Part shown: positions 46,201 through 54,836 of the stretch, in pieces | Numbering within the stretch: the first letter of the stretch is position 1 | How the letters are laid out: every line of letters starts with the position of its first letter | Source of the DNA: Bacteroidota bacterium | GTDB taxonomy: Bacteria; Bacteroidota; Bacteroidia; AKYH767-A; OLB10 | NCBI GenBank assembly: GCA_963169675.1 | Contig: CAUJFJ010000195.1 | Location: forward strand, 1 to 55,382 | Reading direction: 5' to 3' | DNA length: 55,382 nucleotides | Made by a program: the position numbers and the translations under genes | Notes under the pieces: generated by a model | Databases searched by the model: none | What the model was told of the DNA's origin: nothing | What the model saw: the letters and a program-made list of their open reading frames with translations, nothing else

Positions 46201-49200
46201 GTATTGAAACATTCGATTTCGAAACATCAAATGTTGAGTTTATTCAGTTTTGGGTAATGGATCCTTTTCATGATGAAAGTCTGAATGGTGTGAATGGCAC
46301 TGGTGGTAGTCTCTATTTCAATTTAGGTGACGTCTCTGAAGATATCCTTAAGGATGCCAACCGCTCCTTTGAAAATGGTTTACCATCACCAACCAACAAC
46401 AACACAGTCGATACCACAAGTTGGGGTTTAGTTCCCAATGTTCAAAGTATAGTTAATGCATTCGACAATGATCCGGATTCCCGTAAGGCACAGGATATTG
46501 GTTTGGATGGATTATCAACAGATAATGAACGTAATTTTTTCAAAGCACAATACATCGATGCATTAGTTGCGCAATTTGGTTCCGCTTCTCCTGCTTATAC
46601 CAACGGATTAGCTGATCCATCAGGTGATGACTTTCAATATTTCCGCGGAAGTGGACTCGATAATGTGGGTGCTGATATCTTAACGCGATACAAAAACTTT
46701 AATGGTACCGAAGGTAACTCCAAAACATCGGAGCAATCACCTGAGCCTTTCTCAACCTCAGCTACTAACTTGCCTGATGGTGAAGACATAAATCGTGATA
46801 ACACGATGAATGATTTCGAAAATTATTATCAATACAAAGTTGACCTCACTCCGGCAACTATGGTTGTTGGTACGAATTATATCGTAGATCAGGTAACAAC
46901 AACAGTGCAGACAAAAGACAATACCTCAAAAACCATTAAATGGTATCAATTCAAAATTCCGGTAAATTCACCTACTGAAGTGATAGGCACAGGAGCAGAT
47001 TTGAAATCGGTGAACTTTATCAGGATGTTCATGAAGGATTTTGATGATCCAATGGTATTGCGTTTTGCGAAGCTGGAACTGTTGCGTGGAGAATGGAGAA
47101 AATATCAATATTCTTTATTGTTCCCCGGAGAATATATTCCAACAGATCCGAATGCAACTCCTTTTGATGTTACCGTAGTAAATCTGGAAGAAAATGGTGA
47201 CCGTACGCCAATCCGTTACGTACTTCCTCCGGGAATTGATCGTGAAGTAAATGTTGGAACTACGAATCTGCAACAGTTGAATGAGCAATCACTCAGTCTG
47301 AAAGTCTGCAACCTCGAAGATGGTGATGCTCGTGCTGCCTATAAAAATACTTTGCTCGATGCAAGGAATTATAAGAAGATCAAAATGTATCTGCATGCGG
47401 AAGATGGCAGTGCAAGCGATGAATTACTGGATGGTGAGGTAACTGCATTCGTTCGTTTAGGATCCGACTTCACCACCAACTATTACGAGTATGAAATTCC
47501 ATTAAAAATAACCAAGTTTGGTGCTTCCAGAGATGTGGATATCTGGCCTGAGGCTAACAACATGGAGATTGATGTTGATAAGCTTATTAAAGGCAAATTG
47601 CAACGAAATAATGTTTATGCATCAACAGGTACTGCATCAAGTACGCCTTATATTTTCAGCGATGGTACCAGAAAAATCACCATTGTAGGTAATCCTACTT
47701 TGAGTGAAGTCAAAACACTGATGGTAGGTATCAGAAATCCTAAAAAGGAATTAAATCCTTCGGATGATGGTTCAGCTAAATGTGTGGAGTTATGGGTGAA
47801 TGAACTTCGCATGAATGACTTCGACAACAACGGTGGTTGGGCAGCAAATGCAAGGGTTACCACTAAGCTTGCTGATTTGGGAACAGTAACGCTTTCAGGA
47901 AACAGAAGTACCGATGGATTTGGAAGTCTGGAGAGTAAACTAAACGACAGACAGAAAGAAAATATTACTCAATATGATGTGTCAACATCTTTGGAGTTTG
48001 GTAAATTCTTCCCTCAGAAGACCGGAATTTCATTGCCACTTTATTTTGGATATTCGGAATCATTCACCAATCCTCAATATAATCCGTTAGATCCGGATGT
48101 GCCTTTTGAGGATGCCCTGGATGCTATTGATGACAATGCACGCAGAAGTCAGTTGAAACGAATTGCGCAGGATTACACCAAGCGCCAGAGTATTAACATG
48201 ACCAATATTAAGAAGAACAGAGGAGGAAGCGCTGCCAAGCCTAAGATATATGATATTGAGAATTTCAATCTTTCCTTAGGATATTCCCAAACATATCGCA
48301 GAAATATAAATCTGGAGTATGATAATCAGAAAGAATATGTAGCTGCATTGGGTTATAATTTTATTACGCAACCTAAATATATTTCTCCATTGGCAAAATG
48401 GAAACCAATTCAGAAATCAAAATGGTATAAACCAATTAAAGATTTTAATGTAAACCTTATTCCAAGTAGTTTTACATTCAGAGCAGATGTAAATCGTCAC
48501 TATGGTGAAACGCAGGTTCGCGATATTTCTGACTTCTCATTCAAGCAACCTGCTACTTATAATAAATCGTTCCTGACTACCCGACAATATTCATTGGCAT
48601 ACGATATTACACGATCTATCAAATTCGATTTCAACGCTAATAATATTGCCAACATCGATGAACCTTATGGGAAACTCGATTCCCAGGAGAAGAAGGATTC
48701 TGTAAGAACCAATTTCTTCAATCTGGGACGTAATACCGATTATCGTCATGGTGGTTCATTGAGCTATAATGTACCATTAAATAAGTTCCCTTTAACGGAC
48801 TGGATTTCTGTGAATGCGAAATACATGTTCGATTATCACTGGCAAACCGGTCCATTAGCTGTACTTACAACAACCAGTCAGCTTGGTGTGAACCCATCTA
48901 TCGGAAACACTATTCAGAATTCAAACACCAAACAATTGAATTCTACTTTCACCATGACAACCTTATATAACAAAGTGCCGTTATTTAAGAAGTTGTTAGG
49001 GCCAAAACCACCAAAGCCTGCTGCAAAACCTAAAGTTGAACCAGCTAAGCCGGCAGCCACCGATACAACAGGTGGTAAAAAACCTCCTGTTAAGAAGAAG
49101 GAAAAAACTTATGGAGATTTCCCGAGAGCATTGGCTAAAGTGGTGTTTAGTTTAAAAAATGTTTCTCTGAATTATAGTGAAACAAATGGAACCCTGTTGC

Positions 49201-50501
49201 CAGGATTTAACAGAACATCGGAATTACTTGGACAGAGTTTGTACAATGATGAAAATGGAAAAATGCAGATGGCGCCCGGTTTACCGTTTGCTTTCGGAAG
49301 TCAGAAAGATATCAGACGTGAAGCAGCGATTAACCGTTGGTTGACAACAGATACTGTTTTCAATTCAGCATTTGCACAAACATACACCGAGAATATCACC
49401 GGAAGGGCAACTATTGAACCTACTCAGGGATTGCGTATTGAACTTACTGCAAACAGAAATTATGCCCGCAATACCAGTGAGAATTATCGTGCTACAGTGA
49501 ATGGTGATTACAATGCCTATTCACATATTGAAACCGGAAATTTCAGTATGTCATTTATCTCTATCAAAACTGCTTTTGCAAAAGACAGAAAAGATTACAG
49601 TTCGGAAGTATTCGACAAGTTTGATGAGTACCGAAAAATAATTTCATTCCGTCTTGCTGCCGGAAACCCATTATCAAATGGTATCGATTCGGTTGGTTTC
49701 GCCGATGGTTTTGGTGGCACATCTCAGGAAGTACTTACTTATGCCTTCCTTGCAGCCTACTCCGGAAAAAGTGCTTCATCTGTAAAGCTTACTCCTTTCC
49801 CAAGTATGCCACAGGTGAACTGGCGACTTACATACGATGGATTGTCGAAACTTAAATTTGCTAAGAAACTGTTCAATAGTGTGAACCTTACTCATGGTTA
49901 TCGTTCCTCTTATGGCATTTCTTCATTCAGCACCAGTTTGCTCTTTAAGGAAGATGGCAGTGCCCGCGACCTGAGCAGTAATTTTATTCCAAAACAGGAA
50001 TATAGTCAGATATCTATCAATGAGCAGTTCAGTCCGCTGATTGGTATCGATATCAACTGGAAAAACAACAAACTCACCACCCGATTCGAATACAAACGTG
50101 ACAGAAATCTTTCGCTCACATTTGCCGACATTCAATTATCTGAAATTAAAGGACAGGAATTTGTGTTGGGTGCCGGATATCGTTGGAGAAACTTCAAAAT
50201 GCCATTTAAAATTGGAGGTGGTAAAAAGAAAACAACTACTAATAATGATTTGAACCTTACCGGCGATTTCTCTATACGACGCAATTCAACTATCATCAGA
50301 AAGCTGCTTGAAAATATTGATCAGCCTACAGCTGGTCTTACGATTTTATCGTTCAAATTATCTGCTGACTATGTAGTGAATGAACGATTTAATGTTCGAT
50401 TATTCTTCGATAAAACTATCAATAACCCTCTTATTTCAACATCCTTCCCTACAGCAAATACTGCGGCAGGGATAAGTGTTCGATTTACATTGGCACAATA
50501 A
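43245..50501 (+). CDS. sprA: Cell-surface protein SprA (type IX secretion outer-membrane translocon)
   Basis: A 2418-residue protein, matching the very long SprA family. After a signal-like N-terminus (IFRKLLKFGTTVGFALPVLGLVWGS) it shows family landmarks in order: SYLTFDEFVREEF, GNTIDIRPQGSAELTFGVN, MKLTTNYNTEASFDFENKMKLEYTG, YIDDFEASQSTIDIKNPGTWFLASIP, and a long C-terminal run of beta-strands. SprA forms a 36-strand barrel through which type IX cargo leaves the cell; the sorting-tail proteins in this window would be clients. A Lys/Pro-rich insertion lies near residues 1918-1958. The start is a GTG, with an in-frame ATG plus GGAG 42 bases upstream but a TAA between them, so the true start is uncertain. 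gcvH follows. Confidence 0.96.
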   Translation: MIFRKLLKFGTTVGFALPVLGLVWGSTPQITSDSLFSDIYNAAGIAMPDTGRKDSTQLPYPWDDNLTDPFSNSPNQSPMYLGEPSNVNQSIEYDPEQNQYNINEKMGELFYRNPSYLTFDEFVREEFSKSTKNYWKEVSEGNAEEQKRSIIPKIYVGGQAFDRIFGGNTIDIRPQGSAELTFGVNIYRNDNPSIPEKQRRNATFDFKEKIQMNVVGNIGEKMKLTTNYNTEASFDFENKMKLEYTGYEDEIIKKLEAGNVTLPLSGSLIQGSQSLFGIKAQLQFGRLKVTTVISQQEGKASTIDVPPGGGQISKFEIQADQYEANKHYFLANYFKDNYDNSLKTLPIINSPVNITKLEVWVTNKNSSTDNTRDIVAFMDLGEYKIFSNAFISQGNSVFPSDSISNNLYQLMNNQYLPSRDVNAVSQALDPLAGPPYNFAPQQDYVRLVGARKLNPNEYTFNAKLGYVSLNQPLNSNEVLAVAFEYTVGNSVYKVGDLTTSGINPPKALFVKLIKSTNINPKLPTWDLMMKNVYSIGSYQVQRENFKLNVIYTDNTDGLKKINYLPVPASENRLQGVPIIQVLGLDRLDGRNDPVADGIFDFVDGVTVNANSGRVIFPVREPFGSYLRSQFNDNLLANNYVYEALYDSTRTSAQQLPELNRFSLIGSYQSSSSSEIFLNATSIPQGSVTVTAGGVPLTENVDYTVDYNLGRVKIINAGILASATPIKISLESNSLFSIQSKSLYGARFDYLVNKDFNVGGTILHLSERPITGKVNIGEEPIKNTIWGVDGTYTTESRFITRMVDKLPFLETKVPSKVTVTGEFANLIPGTPKAIGKNGNAYIDDFEASQSTIDIKNPGTWFLASIPQGQLGLFPESVYNDSLISGFNRAKLAWYNIDQTVFYRSNNGLLPPNISDAQLSNHNVREVLETELFPYKQNPTGQSTNLNILNLAYYPAERGPYNFNVAGLNGQSGLLADPSNSWAGIMRRIETFDFETSNVEFIQFWVMDPFHDESLNGVNGTGGSLYFNLGDVSEDILKDANRSFENGLPSPTNNNTVDTTSWGLVPNVQSIVNAFDNDPDSRKAQDIGLDGLSTDNERNFFKAQYIDALVAQFGSASPAYTNGLADPSGDDFQYFRGSGLDNVGADILTRYKNFNGTEGNSKTSEQSPEPFSTSATNLPDGEDINRDNTMNDFENYYQYKVDLTPATMVVGTNYIVDQVTTTVQTKDNTSKTIKWYQFKIPVNSPTEVIGTGADLKSVNFIRMFMKDFDDPMVLRFAKLELLRGEWRKYQYSLLFPGEYIPTDPNATPFDVTVVNLEENGDRTPIRYVLPPGIDREVNVGTTNLQQLNEQSLSLKVCNLEDGDARAAYKNTLLDARNYKKIKMYLHAEDGSASDELLDGEVTAFVRLGSDFTTNYYEYEIPLKITKFGASRDVDIWPEANNMEIDVDKLIKGKLQRNNVYASTGTASSTPYIFSDGTRKITIVGNPTLSEVKTLMVGIRNPKKELNPSDDGSAKCVELWVNELRMNDFDNNGGWAANARVTTKLADLGTVTLSGNRSTDGFGSLESKLNDRQKENITQYDVSTSLEFGKFFPQKTGISLPLYFGYSESFTNPQYNPLDPDVPFEDALDAIDDNARRSQLKRIAQDYTKRQSINMTNIKKNRGGSAAKPKIYDIENFNLSLGYSQTYRRNINLEYDNQKEYVAALGYNFITQPKYISPLAKWKPIQKSKWYKPIKDFNVNLIPSSFTFRADVNRHYGETQVRDISDFSFKQPATYNKSFLTTRQYSLAYDITRSIKFDFNANNIANIDEPYGKLDSQEKKDSVRTNFFNLGRNTDYRHGGSLSYNVPLNKFPLTDWISVNAKYMFDYHWQTGPLAVLTTTSQLGVNPSIGNTIQNSNTKQLNSTFTMTTLYNKVPLFKKLLGPKPPKPAAKPKVEPAKPAATDTTGGKKPPVKKKEKTYGDFPRALAKVVFSLKNVSLNYSETNGTLLPGFNRTSELLGQSLYNDENGKMQMAPGLPFAFGSQKDIRREAAINRWLTTDTVFNSAFAQTYTENITGRATIEPTQGLRIELTANRNYARNTSENYRATVNGDYNAYSHIETGNFSMSFISIKTAFAKDRKDYSSEVFDKFDEYRKIISFRLAAGNPLSNGIDSVGFADGFGGTSQEVLTYAFLAAYSGKSASSVKLTPFPSMPQVNWRLTYDGLSKLKFAKKLFNSVNLTHGYRSSYGISSFSTSLLFKEDGSARDLSSNFIPKQEYSQISINEQFSPLIGIDINWKNNKLTTRFEYKRDRNLSLTFADIQLSEIKGQEFVLGAGYRWRNFKMPFKIGGGKKKTTTNNDLNLTGDFSIRRNSTIIRKLLENIDQPTAGLTILSFKLSADYVVNERFNVRLFFDKTINNPLISTSFPTANTAAGISVRFTLAQ

Positions 50502-50521
50502 TCCGGAAACGATTACATTTG
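50490..50521 (+). promoter_or_regulatory. Bacteroidota-type promoter for gcvH
   Basis: TTG (50490-50492), 21 bases, then TACATTTG (50514-50521), a full -7 match. It overlaps the last codons and stop of sprA, so gcvH and the following genes can be expressed without sprA transcription. Confidence 0.6.
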
Positions 50522-50523
50522 AG

Positions 50524-50544
50524 CCCCTTTTATAATATAAGGGG
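50524..50544 (+). terminator. Hairpin between sprA and gcvH
   Basis: CCCCTTTTATAATATAAGGGG folds into a stem with one T-T mismatch and a 3-base loop. It may end the sprA message or lie in the 5' leader of gcvH; there is no T-run, so the function is open. Confidence 0.4.
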
Positions 50545-50562
50545 TTAATAAAAACTACAATT

Positions 50563-50943
50563 ATGAATTTCCCACAAGAATTAAAGTACACTAAGGACCA
50601 TGAATGGGTAAGTGTACAGGGCGACATCGCTACTATTGGAATTACCGATTTTGCGCAGAGCGAATTAGGTGATATTGTTTATGTAGATATTGAAACAGTA
50701 GGTGAAACAATTGAGCATGAGCAAGTATTTGGTACTGTAGAAGCAGTGAAAACGGTTTCTGACCTTTTTATGCCTGTTTCAGGTGAAATTATCGAGTTCA
50801 ATAAGGCACTTGATACCCAACCTGAACTTGTTAATACTGATCCTTATGGTCAGGGATGGATGGTAAAAGTTAAAATGTCAGATCCGGCGCAAGCAAATTC
50901 GCTCTTAACGGCTGATGCCTATCGTTCACTGATAGGAGCCTGA
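50563..50943 (+). CDS. gcvH: Glycine cleavage system H protein
   Basis: A 126-residue lipoyl carrier of standard length. The lipoylated lysine is Lys63 in [20 protein letters not shown], the family's conserved site, and the start is typical ([33 protein letters not shown]). H protein shuttles the aminomethyl group from GcvP to GcvT during glycine breakdown. gcvP and gcvT are not in the window. Its place directly after sprA and before a VanZ-like gene is a positional association seen in many Bacteroidota, not a known functional link. Confidence 0.97.
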   Translation: MNFPQELKYTKDHEWVSVQGDIATIGITDFAQSELGDIVYVDIETVGETIEHEQVFGTVEAVKTVSDLFMPVSGEIIEFNKALDTQPELVNTDPYGQGWMVKVKMSDPAQANSLLTADAYRSLIGA

Positions 50944-50948
50944 TTCAC

Positions 50949-51329
50949 ATGTTCCGCTATTATCTGGCACCCATAGCCTGGGCAGTTATTATACTGTTTC
51001 TCAGTATTATACCCTCGTCAGAATTGCCGGAATTTTCATTGTGGCGTATCTTCTCATTTGATAAATTGGTGCACGCAGCCATGTATGGTGCATTAACATT
51101 TCAGATTATGAAGGCATGCATAAGGCAATATGCCAACTGGACTTTGCGTTATAATGCAGCGCGCATCAGTTTCATTACCAGCACCATATACGGGGGATTG
51201 ATAGAGCTTTATCAGGAGTTCCTGACCCCTGACCGGTATGGCGATTGGATGGATTTGATTTCCAATATTATAGGCGCAATTATTGGAATCATCTTGTTTA
51301 GAATAATTTTTATTGAGTATATTCGCTAA
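50949..51329 (+). CDS. VanZ-like membrane protein
   Basis: A 126-residue protein with four predicted membrane helices (IAWAVIILFLSIIPSS, KLVHAAMYGALTFQIM, ISFITSTIYGGLIELYQEF, IIGAIIGIILFRIIF). The family motifs are present: FSFDKLVHAAMYGALTF, with the conserved K-x-x-H near the second helix, and GGLIELYQ in the third. VanZ homologues are linked to glycopeptide resistance in enterococci, but most Bacteroidota copies have no known role. The start is 5 bases after gcvH and 15 bases before a TonB gene, so the three form one operon. Confidence 0.9.
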   Translation: MFRYYLAPIAWAVIILFLSIIPSSELPEFSLWRIFSFDKLVHAAMYGALTFQIMKACIRQYANWTLRYNAARISFITSTIYGGLIELYQEFLTPDRYGDWMDLISNIIGAIIGIILFRIIFIEYIR

Positions 51330-51344
51330 ATAATTATAAAACCC

Positions 51345-52013
51345 ATGGAACCTAAAAAGTCTCCTGAAGCCGATCTTGAGAAGAAAAAAGGGCTATTCCT
51401 GCAAATAGGATTAGTGGTATCATTAGCTGTTACCCTGGTTGCTTTTGAATGGAAAAGCTACGATAAAGTTGAATACGATTTGGGACAACTAAAAGTTGAA
51501 GATGTTCCTGAAGAGATTATTCCGATTACTAAACAGGAAGAAAAGCCACCACCACCACCACCACCACCTGCTCAGGTGATCAATGTGGTAAAGGATGATG
51601 TTAAGATAGAAAACGAAGCTGAAATTCAGGAAACGGAAGTCACACAGGAAACTGTTGTTGAGGTTCAGCCTGTAAAAGAAGAGGTAATTGATGAGCCTGA
51701 AATTTTCCTTATTGTAGAGGAAATGCCATCTTTCCCTGGTGGTGAAGGTCAGCTCGTAAAATATTTGGGCGACAACATTAAATACCCTGCAATCGCGAGA
51801 GAAAACAATATTACCGGAACAGTATTCGTAACGTTTGTAGTTGGTCCCGATGGCTCTGTGAAAGATGTGAAAGTCCTTCGTGGTATCGGTGGCGGATGTG
51901 ATGAAGAAGCTAAGAGAGTTGTTATGGCGATGCCAAAATGGAAGGCCGGAAAGCAACGTGGTAAATCAGTTTCAGTTCAGTATAACCTGCCTATTCGCTT
52001 TACTTTGAAGTAA
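51345..52013 (+). CDS. TonB-family energy transducer (copy 1)
   Basis: A 222-residue TonB-type protein. It has an N-terminal membrane helix (KKKGLFLQIGLVVSLAVTLVAFEW, about 14-37), a periplasmic spacer with a run of eight prolines (EEKPPPPPPPPAQ) and Glu/Val-rich repeats, and a C-terminal TonB domain (about 130-222). That domain has EMPSFPGGEGQLVKYLGDNIKYPAIARENNITGTVFVTFVVGPDGSVKDVKVLRGIGGGCDEEAKRVVMAMPKWKAGKQRGK. TonB passes energy from the inner membrane to outer-membrane receptors. No exbB/exbD is near. The proline run is coded by seven CCA repeats and a CCT. Confidence 0.92.
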   Translation: MEPKKSPEADLEKKKGLFLQIGLVVSLAVTLVAFEWKSYDKVEYDLGQLKVEDVPEEIIPITKQEEKPPPPPPPPAQVINVVKDDVKIENEAEIQETEVTQETVVEVQPVKEEVIDEPEIFLIVEEMPSFPGGEGQLVKYLGDNIKYPAIARENNITGTVFVTFVVGPDGSVKDVKVLRGIGGGCDEEAKRVVMAMPKWKAGKQRGKSVSVQYNLPIRFTLK

Positions 52014-52032
52014 GCTAAAGTCATATAATTGT

Positions 52033-52064
52033 AAAACCCCGACCTTTTTAAAGGCCGGGGTTTT
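52033..52064 (+). terminator. Terminator after the first TonB gene
   Basis: AAAACCCCGACCTT and AAGGCCGGGGTTTT pair over 14 positions with one A-C mismatch and a short TTTA loop, then more T. It begins 19 bases after the stop. Confidence 0.85.
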
Positions 52065-52159
52065 TTTATGTTGCAATATTGAAGCAATCATCAATGTTTT
52101 GTGGATATATGGAATTATCGAATTCCTGCATCTAACACAAGCAACTAAAAAATACTATT

Positions 52160-52855
52160 ATGGACACCTTCGAAAAACCCCACAGAAGTCTTGAAAGAAA
52201 ACGCGGTCTGTTCTTAAGAATCGGATTGGCTTGTTCATTACTTATCACATTTGTAGCCTTTGAATGGCGAACTCCTGTTTCGCGTGAAGAAATTCTAATT
52301 GATGATGATCAATGGTCAGATATTGAGTATGAAGAAATGCCAATCACCTACAGAAGAGAAGAACAGTTAATGCCTCCGCCACCTGTACCAATCAACAGAA
52401 ATTCACCGCCTCAACCGCAACCAGGACCCGGAGACATCCATATTATTCCCGATGGTGAACCGGTTGTCAATCTTCCTTCTGATTCAGGACTTTTTATTAT
52501 AGATATTCCCAGAATAGAAGAAAAAGACACCGCAGAAATCCCATTAATGCGTATGCCCGAAGTTGAACCGGAATTCCCAGGTGGTGAAGCAGCATTAATA
52601 AAGTTCATTCAAAGCAGCGTTCGTTACCCCGAAAATGCCAGGGCAGAAGGTATTCAGGAAAATGTTTATGTGAATTTTATAGTGGATGAAAAGGGAAAGG
52701 TTACCAATGTTGAATGCATGGGTAATCCGAATAAATGGCTCAAGGAAGAAGCACTCAGGATTATAAATCTGATGCCTGTCTGGAAGCCAGGAAAACAAGG
52801 AGGCCGGCCGGTTCGTGTAATTCTCAATCAGCCAATATACTTTAAATTAAAATAG
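52160..52855 (+). CDS. TonB-family energy transducer (copy 2)
   Basis: A 231-residue paralogue of the preceding gene. The N-terminus is the same type (ERKRGLFLRIGLACSLLITFVAFEWR). The spacer differs: it has shorter proline stretches (PPPPVPINRNSPPQPQPGPG) and an acidic DDDQW segment. The C-terminal TonB domain is recognisable (EVEPEFPGGEAALIKFIQSSVRYPENARAEGIQENVYVNFIVDEKGKVTNVECMGNPNKWLKEEALRIINLMPVWKPGKQGG). A terminator separates it from copy 1, so the copies are regulated apart. They may serve different receptors, such as the one at 3.7 kb; this is inferred. Confidence 0.9.
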   Translation: MDTFEKPHRSLERKRGLFLRIGLACSLLITFVAFEWRTPVSREEILIDDDQWSDIEYEEMPITYRREEQLMPPPPVPINRNSPPQPQPGPGDIHIIPDGEPVVNLPSDSGLFIIDIPRIEEKDTAEIPLMRMPEVEPEFPGGEAALIKFIQSSVRYPENARAEGIQENVYVNFIVDEKGKVTNVECMGNPNKWLKEEALRIINLMPVWKPGKQGGRPVRVILNQPIYFKLK

Positions 52856-52879
52856 TAGTTAATTGATTTAGGGATTTTC

Positions 52880-52914
52880 AAACCATCCGGAGTATTGCAG
52901 ACTTCGGATGGTTT
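52880..52914 (+). terminator. Terminator after the second TonB gene
   Basis: AAACCATCCG and CGGATGGTTT form a 10-bp stem with a 15-base loop, followed by TTTATTTT. It overlaps the start proposed by the ORF track for the next gene (52895), which argues for a later start there. Confidence 0.8.
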
Positions 52915-52966
52915 TTTATTTTCGATTTTAGCATATTTGATGTACTTTTACTCTGAATTATTAATT

Positions 52967-53752
52967 ATGTCAGAATATTCAAATGGTACTTATCCTGCCT
53001 ATGAACTGAGTCCCAAAGATGAGTCGCAGTTTTTACAGGAGCCTCAAACCCGTTGGAATAATTTCCGGTTTGCCTTTAGAGTTTTCTTGCAATTCATGAA
53101 AGGATTAAGAGCACTACACTTTGTAGGACCATGTATTACTGTGTTTGGTTCTGCACGTTTTAAGAGTGATCACAGTTATTATCAGAAGGCATACGAATTC
53201 GGAAAAGCAATTGCTGAAATAGGAGGGACAGTAATGACCGGGGGTGGCCCGGGTATTATGGAAGCAGCAAATAAGGGAGCATTTGAAAATGGTGGTTTTT
53301 CTGTCGGATGTAATATCTGGCTACCACATGAACAGCATGCAAATCCTTACATGCATCGCTGGGTGATGATTCGTTATTTCTTTATCAGGAAAGTGTTATT
53401 GCTGAAGTATTCCTATGGTTTTGTAGTCATGCCCGGTGGTTTCGGTACAATGGATGAATTATTCGAAACATGCACTTTAATTCAAACACGTACCATCCGT
53501 AATTTTCCTATCGTTGTTTATGGAACGGAATACCATAAACCATTGAGGGAATTTTTTGCTCAAATGATTGTAGCCGGTACTATAGCTGAAGCAGATATGA
53601 AGCTGGTGCTATTCACAGATGATGTGCAGGAGGGAATGGATCACATTCAAAAATATTTACGCGAAAACTTCAATAAAAAGCCTATCAAACCTTCACCCTG
53701 GTTATTTGAAAGTAAATTAATCAGAACGGTGTTCCGAAAGACTGCTCCGTAA
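52967..53752 (+). CDS. LOG-family (TIGR00730-type) nucleotide phosphoribohydrolase
   Basis: The start is taken at MSEYSNGTYP (52967); the longer ORF would begin inside the terminator of the previous gene. The product is about 261 residues with a Rossmann-like fold. It has ITVFGSARF, GGTVMTGGGPGIMEAANKGAFENGG (the nucleotide-binding loop) and VVMPGGFGTMDELFE, which is the PGGxGTxxE signature of the LOG family, once misannotated as lysine decarboxylase. These enzymes split nucleoside 5'-monophosphates, in plants releasing cytokinins; bacterial roles are nucleotide salvage or unknown. It converges on deoC with 5 bases between stops. Confidence 0.92.
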   Translation: MSEYSNGTYPAYELSPKDESQFLQEPQTRWNNFRFAFRVFLQFMKGLRALHFVGPCITVFGSARFKSDHSYYQKAYEFGKAIAEIGGTVMTGGGPGIMEAANKGAFENGGFSVGCNIWLPHEQHANPYMHRWVMIRYFFIRKVLLLKYSYGFVVMPGGFGTMDELFETCTLIQTRTIRNFPIVVYGTEYHKPLREFFAQMIVAGTIAEADMKLVLFTDDVQEGMDHIQKYLRENFNKKPIKPSPWLFESKLIRTVFRKTAP

Positions 53753-53757
53753 AAAAT

Positions 53758-54663
53758 TTAGTCTTTGGAAAAATAATCAGGAGACTGATAAACTCCTGTT
53801 TCCATTTTTTGAAGTTGCATCAAAAGGTCATTAGCCAATGAGCTTGCGCCAAACCGGAAATAATCGGGACTAAGCCAGGCTTCCCCAAGCGTCTCCTTAA
53901 CCATAACCAGATATTGAATAGCAAGTTTTGCTGTTGCAATTCCTCCGGCAGGTTTCATACCAATCATGATTCCTGTTTCATAAAAATAATCCCGAATAGC
54001 TTCGAGCATTACCAGAGTTACAGGTAGTGTTGCTGCTGGTTGTACTTTTCCGGTTGAAGTTTTTATAAAATCAGCTCCGGCCATAATTGCCAGATCAGAT
54101 GCTTTCCTGACATTATCGAGTGTACTTAACTCTCCTGTTTCAAGAATAACCTTCAAATGGGCTGCACCACAAGCTTCTTTAACTGCTGCAATTTCATCAA
54201 ATACAAAATTGTAATCACCTGCTAAAAAATGACCTCGTGAAATTACCATATCAATTTCATCGGCTCCTTCGGCTACGGCAAATTTAGTTTCCCGAAGCTT
54301 TACATCGCGTGTCGACATACCACTTGGGAAGGCTGTGGCTACTGCTGCTACTTTGATCTTTGTTCCTTTCAGTTCATTTTTTGCTATTGAAACCATGTTT
54401 GGGTAAACACAAACAGCTGCAGCTGATGGTATCCCTTCCATTGTATCATGCGGACGGATTGCTTTGGCACACAATTGTCTGACCTTTCCGGGAGTATCTT
54501 TGGCATCCAGAGTTGTCAAATCCATCATACTGATGGCTAATTTCAATGCACTGACCTTAGATTTGTTTTTGATACTCCTTTTGGTGAGCCTGGATACCTT
54601 TTCATCGATTCCCACCAGATCAATAGCCGGGCTGTTGGAAACGATTTGTCGCGGTGAAGCCAT
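53758..54663 (-). CDS. deoC: Deoxyribose-phosphate aldolase
   Basis: A 301-residue class I aldolase with the TIM barrel landmarks of DeoC. The Schiff-base lysine is in ADFIKTSTGKVQ, the proton-relay lysine in MIGMKPAGGI, and further barrel residues in EIDMVISRGHFLAGDY and HLKVILETGELST. It splits 2-deoxyribose 5-phosphate into glyceraldehyde 3-phosphate and acetaldehyde, feeding deoxynucleosides into central metabolism. It is about 40-50 residues longer at the N-terminus than the short bacterial forms, as in other long DeoC proteins. No other deo genes are adjacent. Confidence 0.95.
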   Translation of the reverse strand: MASPRQIVSNSPAIDLVGIDEKVSRLTKRSIKNKSKVSALKLAISMMDLTTLDAKDTPGKVRQLCAKAIRPHDTMEGIPSAAAVCVYPNMVSIAKNELKGTKIKVAAVATAFPSGMSTRDVKLRETKFAVAEGADEIDMVISRGHFLAGDYNFVFDEIAAVKEACGAAHLKVILETGELSTLDNVRKASDLAIMAGADFIKTSTGKVQPAATLPVTLVMLEAIRDYFYETGIMIGMKPAGGIATAKLAIQYLVMVKETLGEAWLSPDYFRFGASSLANDLLMQLQKMETGVYQSPDYFSKD

Positions 54664-54836
54664 AAGATTTGAATTATTTTTCCGAAGGCATAAAATTAAC
54701 GATTTTCCGGATATTACAAAAAAGGAGTGAATTTCTCAAATCTTGTAAAATATGAAGTCATTTTATTTATTTTTATCCCATTCCTGAAAAAGTCGGGTTT
54801 TTGAATGTTTTTAAGGTTTTAAATGTAATATTTGAT

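Noticed and set aside
51546-51569. Short tandem repeat taken at first as a possible repeat array
   Set aside because: It is a proline-codon run inside a TonB gene; there are no spacers, so it is not a CRISPR array.
51489-51956. 155-residue minus-strand ORF with a run of tryptophans
   Set aside because: It is the antisense shadow of the first TonB gene; the W-run is the reverse of its CCA repeats.
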